Source of the DNA: Photobacterium chitinilyticum
Lineage (GTDB): Bacteria; Pseudomonadota; Gammaproteobacteria; Enterobacterales; Vibrionaceae
Assembly (NCBI RefSeq): GCF_004104355.1
Contig: NZ_RJLM01000001.1
Span: 1,344,711-1,408,710 of the forward strand
DNA: 64,000 nt
Direction: 5' to 3'
This document shows, one piece after another, positions 28,795-37,085 of this stretch. A program made the position numbers and the translations under genes. The notes below the pieces were generated by a model. It did no database searches, was not told where the DNA came from, and saw only the letters and a program-made list of their open reading frames with translations. Positions within the stretch are counted from its first letter, which is position 1. Each line of letters begins with the position of its first letter.

Positions 28795-29061
28795 TTAGTC
28801 TTCAAAATCCCAAGGCATATCTGGCAATGCATTCAGGTTTTCACTATAACGCTTCAAATCAAAGCTGCCTTCGTTTTTTGCAACGTCAAATACCTCAACA
28901 GACAATGCACAAGCAATCATCTGAATAGCTTCTTCTCTTGGCGTACCCGTCATTACCAAGCGCATGAGGGTTTCCTTAACTTTGATAGGATTACCTTCAG
29001 CTAGCTGATTTTCTACCGTTTCAACCAGCATATCGCCAGTCATGATCTCATCATTTTGCAT
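28795..29061 (-). CDS. Conserved small protein of unknown function
   Basis: This 88-aa acidic protein has no signal peptide or membrane segment. It is predicted to be helical (VKETLMRLVMTGTPREEAIQ, MIACALSVEVFDV) and ends in an acidic, Trp-containing tail (ALPDMPWDFED). Similar short proteins occur widely in gammaproteobacteria without known function, as far as I recall. It lies 55 bases downstream of the HAD phosphatase gene on the same strand and may be in its operon. Confidence 0.75.
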   Translation of the reverse strand: MQNDEIMTGDMLVETVENQLAEGNPIKVKETLMRLVMTGTPREEAIQMIACALSVEVFDVAKNEGSFDLKRYSENLNALPDMPWDFED

Positions 29062-29116
29062 AATTAAACCTGTAAATTTTGCCTACAACACCATTCTATA
29101 CGAATTGTCGCTAACT

Positions 29117-29803
29117 CTAACCGTATACGGCCTCGAATTCTTTCGCAGCATGGCGAGGTAGATGTATTAAATCAGCCACCGTTGAATGGGCTTGCACCAT
29201 TGTCTCGAAATGGTAGTCAGGCGTGATAAGCCAATCATGCTGCTCTTCATTGATCAACACAACTTTCAACCCCGCCGAATAGGCCGATTGCACACCTGTG
29301 AAACTGTCCTCAATGGCGATCACCTGTGAGGCATGGAAGCCCAATGTCTCACAGGCATAATGGTAAATATCTGGTTCGGGTTTGTTCTTGTCGACATCTT
29401 CACCACAGAAAACATAATCAAATAGATCAAGCCAGCCGTGGCGATGTAAAATCCCTTCGACATACACTCTTGGTGCACCAGTCACTACAGCTAAAGGCAA
29501 ATGCCCATGCAATTTATGCAGTATTTCTTCCGCCCCAACCTTTGCAGGGATTGTTCCTTGCTGCAAAGCTTCTCGCGTACGTAGCTCCATCTGGACAAGC
29601 ATTTGCTCAATTGAAAGATCCAATGAAAAACGCGCTTTTAATGCAACGGCAACTTTATCCCAGGTAACACCTGCGTATTCGCTCAAAAATAGTGCCGATG
29701 GCATTTCTTTACCAAGCTTAGCCAGATAACTCGACCAATTGTTAGCATGGAACACCTCCGAGTCAACCAGGGTGCCATCAAAGTCAAAACAAATTGCCTG
29801 CAT
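29117..29803 (-). CDS. HAD-superfamily hydrolase, beta-phosphoglucomutase-like
   Basis: This 228-aa enzyme has the four HAD motifs: FDFDGTLVDSE (nucleophile Asp and acid-base Asp), AVVTGAP (motif II), K in NKPEPDIY (motif III) and AIEDSFTGVQSA (motif IV). The small helical cap between motifs I and II places it in the subfamily of sugar phosphatases and beta-phosphoglucomutases. Small sugar phosphates or nucleotides are likely substrates, but it cannot be specified further. It is probably co-transcribed with the small gene at 28795. Confidence 0.88.
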   Translation of the reverse strand: MQAICFDFDGTLVDSEVFHANNWSSYLAKLGKEMPSALFLSEYAGVTWDKVAVALKARFSLDLSIEQMLVQMELRTREALQQGTIPAKVGAEEILHKLHGHLPLAVVTGAPRVYVEGILHRHGWLDLFDYVFCGEDVDKNKPEPDIYHYACETLGFHASQVIAIEDSFTGVQSAYSAGLKVVLINEEQHDWLITPDYHFETMVQAHSTVADLIHLPRHAAKEFEAVYG

Positions 29804-29882
29804 GTAATTTATATCCTAACTATCAGCTACTTCAGGGTAGCTTGGGTATAGTATGAACTCACCATCGTTTCCGCAAATAAAG

Positions 29883-32810
29883 TTAGCGGGTTTTCAGCTG
29901 TGCCATAAATGTATCGAGGGGAACCGGCTTGCTAAAATAAAAGCCCTGAACATACTTGCACTTTAACTCACGAAGGATATCTAGCTGTGCCTTGGTTTCG
30001 ACCCCTTCGGCGACCACTTTAATGCCAAGCTTATGGCTGAGGTCGATGATCAGAGAAACTAATGTCAGGCTGTCTTGGCTCGATCCGAGCTCTTTAATGA
30101 AGCCCCTGTCAATTTTGATAATATCAGGACGTAATTCAACCACAGCACTCAGCGAAGAATAGCCGGTGCCAAAGTCATCTAAAGCAACCTGAATATCCCG
30201 CTGTTTGAAGTAGCCCAGCAAACTTTGGATGTCACTGCTTTCCTGAGAGGCTGTCGATTCTGTAATCTCAACAATTATAGATTTATCAGGTAGCCCGTAT
30301 TGCTCGATCACCTCCCAAACTTGTAGCTCATCACTACTGTTAATGAACTCTTTCACCGAGCGGTTAACAGATATACTCAACCTAGTATGACCAGCATCAT
30401 GCAGCTTTTTCAAATCTCGGCAGGCCTGATGTAAGACAAACGCTCCCACTTGCTTGATAAGGCCATACTTTTCAGCAATAGGTATAAAGGCTACCGGAGA
30501 AATATCGCCCTCTACGTCATCATGCCAGCGCACAAGAGCTTCAAGCTTATTTATCTCACCAGTCTGAGCATTCACAATTGGCTGGTAATGCACCGTTAGC
30601 GCTTCTTCGGCAATCGCTTTTTTCAGGCGATCGCGTAACTTAAGTTTTTGAATGTACTCTGACTGAAGTTCGCCGTCATATTCACAAAACCCGTTCCGCC
30701 CCTGCCCCTTCATGTTATACATGGCATAATCTGCATTTTTTAACAATGCATGGTGAGTCAAGCCACTATCAGGAAAGGCTGATATACCAATGCTGACGGT
30801 GGTATTGATCTCTATGCCCTCTATGTACAGCGGCTTGGATATTGCCGTAACGATATCCTGAGCGCGTTCTTTAGCGTCTGAGGCTGCGATATTCGGCAGC
30901 AAAATACAAAACTCATCGCCACCATAACGACATATATTGTCTTTTTCATGGAATAATTTCTTCAACCGATCGGCAATATGTGTCAGAACCCGGTCACCAA
31001 AGTCATGACCATACAGATCATTAATCGACTTAAAGTCATCCATATCAATAAACAACAGAGAGAAAACGTGGCTATTCTTATGCACCGAATTAATTAACTG
31101 CTCTACACGGTGGATAAAGCTGCGACGATTGACCAAACCGGTAAGGGGATCATAATAAGCAAAAAAAGTTAGCTGCTCTTCCGCTTTTTTCCAATGGCTA
31201 ATATCTCGAAATACAGCAACATAGTTGATAACCTCATCATTGCTGTCCCGAATCACGTTGATCGATATCTCTTCAGGATATATCTCGCCATTTTTCCGTT
31301 TGTTCCAAACTTCTCCCTTCCAGTGGCCACTTGTATTCAAGCTATACCAAAGCGACTGATAATATTCTTTGTCATGAAGGCCCGAAGACAGTACGTTCGG
31401 CGTTAAACCCAACAACTCTTTTTCCCGATAACCTGTCGTTTGTTCGAAGGCTCGATTTACGGAAATAATCTTGTTGGCTTTATCAGTGATCAAAATACAT
31501 TCAGAAGTATTATCAAAGACAACCTGAGCGCGACTTAGCTGTCGCCTTGCTTCAACAGTATTCGTGATATCTCGCTGAATACCGGCAATACGAATTGGAC
31601 AGCCTTTGGCGTCCTTTGCAATCACACTGCCTTTTAGTTTTAACCAGCGCTCATTGCCATCATCAAACTGCGGATAATGCTCTTCGCTCAAGCGAAATTC
31701 GAACTGGAATACACTGGTAAAATTTTGCTGGATAAAGCGCTGGAAAAAATTCAGCCCTTCGATACGATCCTCAGAATGGATACAGTCTAGCCACTCAGAA
31801 AAATCCCTACCATTTTGCGGTTTTTCCCGGTCAAGAATGCTCCAAAATTTAGGAGAGGTAAAAAACTCGCCGGTAACGAGATCGTACTCCCAAATTCCTT
31901 CCTCAACAGAGTTGAATGTCGTATTTAGTTTATGAGATGTTTTGGTCAGTTTTGCTGAAATCTGATAGACATCGGTAACATCATGAACGGTACCACGCAT
32001 CAACAACGGTTTACCGTTTCTATCACGTGTGACATCAGCGCGTTTCCGTAAATACTTGATTGAACCGTCTGCTAACTGTACCCGGTGAACTAGATTGTAG
32101 CTAATTGACTCCGATTCAATAGAACTATTAAGGGTACTGATTACCCACTCTCTATCTTCCGGGTGAATAAATTCAGACAGCAGCTCGAGCGACGGCACTA
32201 CCGATGTATCCTCAATACCATAAATACGGTAAACCTCTTGGCTCCAGGTAATTGCGCGTGATGTTAAGTCCCAGTGCCAACTGCCCACCTTTGCAACGCG
32301 TTGGCCTTCCTCCAGCTCCCACTGTAGTTTCTCTTGTTTCGACAATAATGCTGAATACTTCAATTCCATACCAAGAAAATAGCTGAGCTCATCACACCAG
32401 GCCTTCGATTCCTCTGAATGTTCATAATGCTCTTCAAACAAACAGACAATGATACCAACAGGCTCACAGCTCTGGGCAAAAACAGGCACTCCCAAGTAAG
32501 CTTCGGCATCTAATTCCTGTAACGCTACATCCTGGGGAAAAAGGGCTATAACATCAGAAGGGTAACAACAAGATAGACTCGTCGTCTTGACCTCCTGACA
32601 GGGCGTCCCCAATAGCGAATAAGTAAAGTTATCTTTTAGCTTGCCCGCATCGCGATATGAGAGGGTATTCGCATAATTCTGAGAATCATCAAAGCAACCA
32701 ATAAAGCAATGCTTGGGTGATAAGTGTTCAAACAGGAGATTAGTGATTTGGTCAAACAACTGATTTCCATGTAAATTTTGTAAAGATTTCTCTATTGTTT
32801 TATTCATCAC
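29883..32810 (-). CDS. GAF-PAS-PAS-PAS-GGDEF-EAL cyclic-di-GMP enzyme
   Basis: This 975-aa cytoplasmic protein has no transmembrane helix. From the N terminus it has a GAF domain (about 15-150), three PAS domains with PAC motifs (about 165-285, 295-420, 430-545), a GGDEF domain (about 550-705) with intact RYGGDEF, and an EAL domain (about 715-965) with intact EALVRW and DDFGTGYSSL. Both synthesis and hydrolysis of c-di-GMP are therefore possible. The inhibitory I-site normally reads RxxD before the GGDEF motif; here it reads HEKD, so product inhibition is probably lost. Multiple PAS and GAF modules suggest redox, oxygen or ligand input. The start could be the first or second methionine. Confidence 0.92.
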   Translation of the reverse strand: MMNKTIEKSLQNLHGNQLFDQITNLLFEHLSPKHCFIGCFDDSQNYANTLSYRDAGKLKDNFTYSLLGTPCQEVKTTSLSCCYPSDVIALFPQDVALQELDAEAYLGVPVFAQSCEPVGIIVCLFEEHYEHSEESKAWCDELSYFLGMELKYSALLSKQEKLQWELEEGQRVAKVGSWHWDLTSRAITWSQEVYRIYGIEDTSVVPSLELLSEFIHPEDREWVISTLNSSIESESISYNLVHRVQLADGSIKYLRKRADVTRDRNGKPLLMRGTVHDVTDVYQISAKLTKTSHKLNTTFNSVEEGIWEYDLVTGEFFTSPKFWSILDREKPQNGRDFSEWLDCIHSEDRIEGLNFFQRFIQQNFTSVFQFEFRLSEEHYPQFDDGNERWLKLKGSVIAKDAKGCPIRIAGIQRDITNTVEARRQLSRAQVVFDNTSECILITDKANKIISVNRAFEQTTGYREKELLGLTPNVLSSGLHDKEYYQSLWYSLNTSGHWKGEVWNKRKNGEIYPEEISINVIRDSNDEVINYVAVFRDISHWKKAEEQLTFFAYYDPLTGLVNRRSFIHRVEQLINSVHKNSHVFSLLFIDMDDFKSINDLYGHDFGDRVLTHIADRLKKLFHEKDNICRYGGDEFCILLPNIAASDAKERAQDIVTAISKPLYIEGIEINTTVSIGISAFPDSGLTHHALLKNADYAMYNMKGQGRNGFCEYDGELQSEYIQKLKLRDRLKKAIAEEALTVHYQPIVNAQTGEINKLEALVRWHDDVEGDISPVAFIPIAEKYGLIKQVGAFVLHQACRDLKKLHDAGHTRLSISVNRSVKEFINSSDELQVWEVIEQYGLPDKSIIVEITESTASQESSDIQSLLGYFKQRDIQVALDDFGTGYSSLSAVVELRPDIIKIDRGFIKELGSSQDSLTLVSLIIDLSHKLGIKVVAEGVETKAQLDILRELKCKYVQGFYFSKPVPLDTFMAQLKTR

Positions 32811-33064
32811 TTGTTTAAGAACACTCTGAACGATAATGCAAGACTAAGAATATTTCCTAGTTATATATGCGAAACGCCTGAGACTTTACAACATGGGTTC
32901 TGTTTATTAAAGGAAACTATACAAGTGTTGATGCCATTATCTAAGAATATTGATTGGTATCACTTTATCCCCCTATGGAATTACAGGGCATAGTCAAGAG
33001 GCATGCCGTCCCCTAAGGTATGAAAAAACACTTTAGCCAAAAACCCTTATTGTTCACAATCAGG

Positions 33065-34303
33065 TTAGTTAACAACCTGATCTTTAGGATGAGCAGGAAG
33101 CCGGATTGAGATTAATGTCGTTATTGCAAGAAACGCAAAGGAGACCCATAAACAAGCGGCTAAACCTGATATTTGATACAGCCATCCTGACAGAATAGTA
33201 CCGATAAGGCGCCCCATCGCATTCGCCATATAATAGAAGCCGACATCCAGCGAAACACCATCATCTTTGGCATAACTCACAATTAAGTATGAATGCAATG
33301 ATGAGTTCACCGCAAAAACAGCGCCAAAAATAAGCAACCCAGCAACAATCGTAATCTCAGGCTGCCATCCTGTTTGTATTCCAAACGCAACGAGCGCAGT
33401 AATCACGGATAGCAAAACGGCCCAGTTCAACGCGGCTTTACCGTCAGGGACAACACCTTTGGCCCTACCGGTGATCCGCGGAGCAAGACCCTGAACAAAA
33501 CCATAAGCAATCACCCAGAGTGCAAGGAAACCACCAACCCAGGTATGATCCCAACCAAACACCTGCCCCATATAGATAGGTAAGGCAACAACAAACCAGA
33601 CATCTCGGGCACCAAACAGGAACATACGCGCTGCTGACAAGATATTAATGCTGCTGCTCTTAGAAAAGAGGTGAGTAAACTTCACTTTTTTCTTGGCCTT
33701 CCCCATGCCCTTTTCAAGCCATGCCAGGCTCATAAACAACACGACAAACAAGACAGAGGCCATCGCAATCACTGCACCTTTAAAACCAATTGTCGCAAGC
33801 AGGAGGCCTCCGATAAAAAATCCGGCTCCTTTCAGCGCATTCTTGGAACCAGTTAATATCGCAATCCACTTATAGAGTGCACCTTGCTGGTTATTGGGTA
33901 CCAACGTTTTAATGGCACTTTTAGCACTCATCTTATTTAAATCTTTGGCAATTCCTGATAATGCCTGTGCCAACATAACCCAAGGAACGGTTAAGTAGGC
34001 ACTTGGAACGGCCAACATAAACAATGCCACTACCTGCATCGCCAAGCCGATATTCATGGTCCGGTTCAGACCTAGCTTTGCCCCCAACCAGCCACCAACC
34101 AAGTTAGTTACCACACCAAAAAACTCATAGAACAAAAACAATGATGCTATCTGCAAAGGACTATAGCCCAACTGATGAAAATGCAGGACGACCAACATTC
34201 TCAAGGCACCGTCTGTCACGGTGAAGTTCCAGTAATTGAACGTCACCAACATATACTGACGAACATCTTTAGACAGATTTGAAAAAGCAACTATCATGTC
34301 CAT
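33065..34303 (-). CDS. arsJ: Organoarsenical efflux MFS transporter ArsJ
   Basis: This 412-aa major facilitator has about 12 predicted helices and the ArsJ-type N terminus (MLVTFNYWNFTVTDGALRML) and ALSGIAKDLNKMSAKSAIK. ArsJ exports 1-arseno-3-phosphoglycerate, which then breaks down to arsenate outside. It lies 42 bases after the ArsJ-associated GAPDH gene, the enzyme that makes its substrate, so the pair forms one operon. AGAAGAG precedes the ATG. A weak hairpin (ATCAGGTT/AACCTGAT, 33059-33081) overlaps the stop codon and could help termination. Confidence 0.92.
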   Translation of the reverse strand: MDMIVAFSNLSKDVRQYMLVTFNYWNFTVTDGALRMLVVLHFHQLGYSPLQIASLFLFYEFFGVVTNLVGGWLGAKLGLNRTMNIGLAMQVVALFMLAVPSAYLTVPWVMLAQALSGIAKDLNKMSAKSAIKTLVPNNQQGALYKWIAILTGSKNALKGAGFFIGGLLLATIGFKGAVIAMASVLFVVLFMSLAWLEKGMGKAKKKVKFTHLFSKSSSINILSAARMFLFGARDVWFVVALPIYMGQVFGWDHTWVGGFLALWVIAYGFVQGLAPRITGRAKGVVPDGKAALNWAVLLSVITALVAFGIQTGWQPEITIVAGLLIFGAVFAVNSSLHSYLIVSYAKDDGVSLDVGFYYMANAMGRLIGTILSGWLYQISGLAACLWVSFAFLAITTLISIRLPAHPKDQVVN

Positions 34304-34345
34304 TTCTCTTCTTGGTGTGGTCGTTTATCTTCAAGTAAAAAGCAG

Positions 34346-35347
34346 TTATGCCAGTCCGACTTTACGGATCAGCTCAGAGGTACGGGTTGCGTAACCCATC
34401 TCGTTATCATACCAAGCATAAACTTTAACCATGCGGTTGTTTACGACCATAGTCGACAATGCATCGACGACTGTTGAGCGCTGATCACCTTTGTAATCAA
34501 TCGATACCAGCGGGCGGTCTTCAAAACCAAGAACGCCAGCCAACTCACCTTCTGCTGCCTCTTTTAATAATTTATTAACTTCTTCGGCAGTTGTATCGCG
34601 GCTCACATCAAAGATAATATCCGTCAATGATGCATTAGCCAGCGGCACACGTACCGCATGACCGTTAATCTTGCCTTTTAGCTCGGGGAAAATTTCAACG
34701 ATTGCCGTGGCAGAACCGGTTGTTGTAGGGATCAGACTCATCCCGCATGCGCGAGCTCGACGCAGATCTTTATGCGGCGCATCCAGAATTGTCTGGGTAT
34801 TTGTCAGGTCATGAATGGTAGTAAATGAAGACTGCTCGATACCCAATTTCTCGTGGATCACCTTAACCACGGGTGCGATACAGTTTGTGGTACAGGACGC
34901 GGCCGTAACTATGCGATGTTTTTCAGCATCAAACAGATGATCGTTAACACCGACAACCACATTCAGCACTCCCTCCTCTTTTACTGGAGCAGAAACGACA
35001 ACACGCTTAACGCCCTGATCGAGGTATTTCTGCAATAATGATGTTTTACGATGAACGCCTGTCGCCTCCAGCACCACGTCACAACCAGACCAATCTACCG
35101 CATCAATATCACGCTCTTTGGTACAACGGATACTGTGATCACCAATTACAATAGAGTTGCCGTCGGTTTTCACCTCGTGATGCCAACGACCTTGTACCGA
35201 GTCAAACTCTAGCAGGTGTCCCAGTGTATGGGCATCACCAGCAACATCATTGATCTGAACAAATTCGATTTCAGCCCAATCATAAGCAGCACGTAACGCC
35301 AGACGGCCAATACGACCAAAACCATTGATACCGACTTTAATTGCCAT
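34346..35347 (-). CDS. ArsJ-associated glyceraldehyde-3-phosphate dehydrogenase
   Basis: This 333-aa enzyme is a GAPDH with the NAD-binding start ([14 protein letters not shown]) and the catalytic cysteine in [11 protein letters not shown]. The block [20 protein letters not shown] is typical of the version coupled to ArsJ. In this route it uses arsenate in place of phosphate to make 1-arseno-3-phosphoglycerate for export. It is 42 bases upstream of arsJ. Its own upstream region carries the sequence TATATATGAC that also lies before the ArsC-ArsR fusion gene. It is probably a specialised second copy, not the glycolytic enzyme. Confidence 0.92.
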   Translation of the reverse strand: MAIKVGINGFGRIGRLALRAAYDWAEIEFVQINDVAGDAHTLGHLLEFDSVQGRWHHEVKTDGNSIVIGDHSIRCTKERDIDAVDWSGCDVVLEATGVHRKTSLLQKYLDQGVKRVVVSAPVKEEGVLNVVVGVNDHLFDAEKHRIVTAASCTTNCIAPVVKVIHEKLGIEQSSFTTIHDLTNTQTILDAPHKDLRRARACGMSLIPTTTGSATAIVEIFPELKGKINGHAVRVPLANASLTDIIFDVSRDTTAEEVNKLLKEAAEGELAGVLGFEDRPLVSIDYKGDQRSTVVDALSTMVVNNRMVKVYAWYDNEMGYATRTSELIRKVGLA

Positions 35348-35409
35348 TGTTATTGTCCTTTTTTGAGAGTACTAGTTTGATACCGCTACAAGCAATATAT
35401 GGTAAATCA

Positions 35410-35419
35410 TATATATGAC
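35410..35419 (-). promoter_or_regulatory. Candidate ArsR operator upstream of the GAPDH-arsJ pair
   Basis: The 10-mer TATATATGAC (plus strand) lies 63 bases upstream of the GAPDH start codon, in a patch of ATAT repeats (about 35394-35432). The same 10-mer occurs upstream of the ArsC-ArsR fusion gene in the same orientation. AT-rich imperfect dyads are typical for ArsR-family operators. Assignment is by inference only. Confidence 0.4.
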
Positions 35420-35561
35420 TTTTCAAATATAGTAGCCACATCTAGTTCCGCTGGCTAGATCTTTTTTAGAAGAAATACCAAGATCAGCAATCTAAATGGC
35501 ACCGACGACTTACCAATGCCTCAAAGGGGAATATGTGGTAGGCCTGCATGGGGAGATAACA

Positions 35562-35581
35562 AGCCCCACCAAGGTGGGGCT
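35562..35581 (-). terminator. Hairpin after the phosphatase gene
   Basis: A perfect 9-base GC-rich stem, AGCCCCACC/GGTGGGGCT, lies 36 bases past the phosphatase stop (minus strand). Only a short T-poor tail (TGTTA) follows, so termination may be partial, allowing some read-through into GAPDH-arsJ. Confidence 0.55.
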
Positions 35582-35617
35582 GAGATAGGGAAGTAGTAGA
35601 AAGCAGTATGTGGCTGA

Positions 35618-36112
35618 TTACTTATACTGCTTGATATAGTCGATATGTGCCTGACGCGTAAAGGCGCCCGGACGCAATGCCTGAATTTGTTCAATCGCAC
35701 TATCTAGCCCGATACCGCGATCAAGCATAATACGAGCCGCTATCAAGCCTGTTCGGCCCGAGCCCCCCATACAGTGAACGACTAGCACCTCGCCATTATC
35801 AAGCATGACCTGTGCCGCTTTGTTTGCCTGTGGCCAACTCGCATTAAATTCATCGCCAGGCGCACAATCATCCTCAATTGGTAGATGAAACCACTTCAGC
35901 TCTAAAGCTTTGCATTGCTCCGCCAACTGATTCAAGCCTTCATCCGGTAGGTCACCCATTTCTAATGCTGTTAGTACAGCCGTTGCTCCGGCATCTTTTA
36001 ATTGCATCAGTGAATCTTGCAGATTAGCCCCTTTGGTTCCTGGGCACGGTGTAAGTAGTAATTTCGCGCCACCAGCTAAAGGTAACGTCCAAAATGGATG
36101 TGCATTAGACAT
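35618..36112 (-). CDS. Dual-specificity/tyrosine-type phosphatase in the ars operon
   Basis: This 164-aa cytoplasmic protein has the cysteine-phosphatase P-loop HCMGGSGRTG (pattern HCxxGxGRT) and an upstream aspartate segment (LPIEDDCAPGDEF) that may supply the general acid. The fold resembles CDK-inhibitor-3/kinase-associated phosphatases. AGGAAT precedes the ATG, and the gene lies 40 bases after the ArsC-ArsR fusion, so the two are co-transcribed. Because P-loop cysteine phosphatases are related in chemistry to arsenate reductases, it may act on arsenate or an arsenylated intermediate, or remove phosphate from a sugar phosphate. The function is not known to me. Confidence 0.82.
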   Translation of the reverse strand: MSNAHPFWTLPLAGGAKLLLTPCPGTKGANLQDSLMQLKDAGATAVLTALEMGDLPDEGLNQLAEQCKALELKWFHLPIEDDCAPGDEFNASWPQANKAAQVMLDNGEVLVVHCMGGSGRTGLIAARIMLDRGIGLDSAIEQIQALRPGAFTRQAHIDYIKQYK

Positions 36113-36152
36113 ATTGCATTCCTAATCATTGAATAGATAACTGTTTGATGAT

Positions 36153-36935
36153 TCAAGCACCAATCTGGCTGTGTGTTTTTAAGCTAAATCCAGGTTTCTT
36201 TCGATCTTTGATTTGAGTTAATTTTAGTTTTTCCTGATTGATCATACCTGGGTTGCCGTTTCTTACCGTTGCTAACGTATGACGAATCCATACCGGAAGT
36301 TGCTCTGCCAAACGATAGAAAATCCATAGCCCCTCACGTTGATCCTGAAGTACTCCGCCATCTCGCAGAAGGGCAAGGTGACGAGAGACTTTCGGCTGGC
36401 TCACGTCCAGTATCTTGGTGAGATCTCCAACGGTAAGTGCCTGCTCATCCTCAATTAGCATTAAAATTCGAAGTCGCAGCGGATCGCTCATAATTTTGAA
36501 GAGCTCAACCGGTCCGACAACATTATGCTGGTTTTCCCCGTTAAGCATTAAGAACAATGCAATTCGAGTTTGTAGGCCATCAAAGGTGTCACGAAAACCT
36601 TCGACCCCTTCCATTGGCTTGGGATCTTTAAAGTCCCAATGAATAAGGGCATCAGAATCCGCAAACAGAGCACATTCATTGCTGGCTTTATCGCACAAGG
36701 TAATCACAACATCGAAATGTTGATCATGAATATCAATAGCTGACAAACTCTGCAAATTATCAGCACATACACCGCGCTCAGCCAATACTTGATGGACTCG
36801 CGGATCGACATCTTCCGGCTTCATACCAGCACTCATCACCTGATACTGATCGCTCGCCATATGACGCATTAATGCTTCGGCAAGCTGTGATCGGGCAGAA
36901 TTTCCCGTACAAAGAAAGAGAATGTTCTTCTTCAT
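36153..36935 (-). CDS. ArsC (LMW-phosphatase-type arsenate reductase)-ArsR fusion
   Basis: This 260-aa protein joins an N-terminal arsenate reductase (about 1-135) to a C-terminal ArsR-family winged-helix regulator (about 145-225). The reductase half has the P-loop LCTGNSARSQLAEAL, the redox pair LCDKASNEC and the acid loop DPKPMEG, as in thioredoxin-coupled ArsC. The regulator half has the HTH block LTKILDVSQPKVSRHLALLR. I see no cysteine in the regulator half, and the usual ELCVCDL metalloid-binding motif is replaced by ALTVGDL. The ATG at 36935 has a GAGAAG ribosome-binding site; an upstream start 15 codons earlier is less likely. It leads the operon and probably represses it. No arsenite pump (ArsB/Acr3) is in view. 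Confidence 0.9.
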   Translation of the reverse strand: MKKNILFLCTGNSARSQLAEALMRHMASDQYQVMSAGMKPEDVDPRVHQVLAERGVCADNLQSLSAIDIHDQHFDVVITLCDKASNECALFADSDALIHWDFKDPKPMEGVEGFRDTFDGLQTRIALFLMLNGENQHNVVGPVELFKIMSDPLRLRILMLIEDEQALTVGDLTKILDVSQPKVSRHLALLRDGGVLQDQREGLWIFYRLAEQLPVWIRHTLATVRNGNPGMINQEKLKLTQIKDRKKPGFSLKTHSQIGA

Positions 36936-36967
36936 GATCTTCTCGATAATTATTAAACTACCGCCAG

Positions 36968-36977
36968 TATATATGAC
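36968..36977 (-). promoter_or_regulatory. Candidate ArsR operator upstream of the ArsC-ArsR fusion
   Basis: TATATATGAC lies 33 bases before the start codon, within a run of ATAT elements extending to about 37012. It matches the 10-mer before the GAPDH-arsJ pair. It is placed where a repressor would block transcription. Confidence 0.42.
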
Positions 36978-37085
36978 CACCTATATATAACAATATCCAT
37001 ATATAAATATTATAACCAGCCGGAATGAAGATGCGGAAAGAGTCATTCAGCGCCCCATTGAACGAGGCGCCAGTGATGTGAATAT

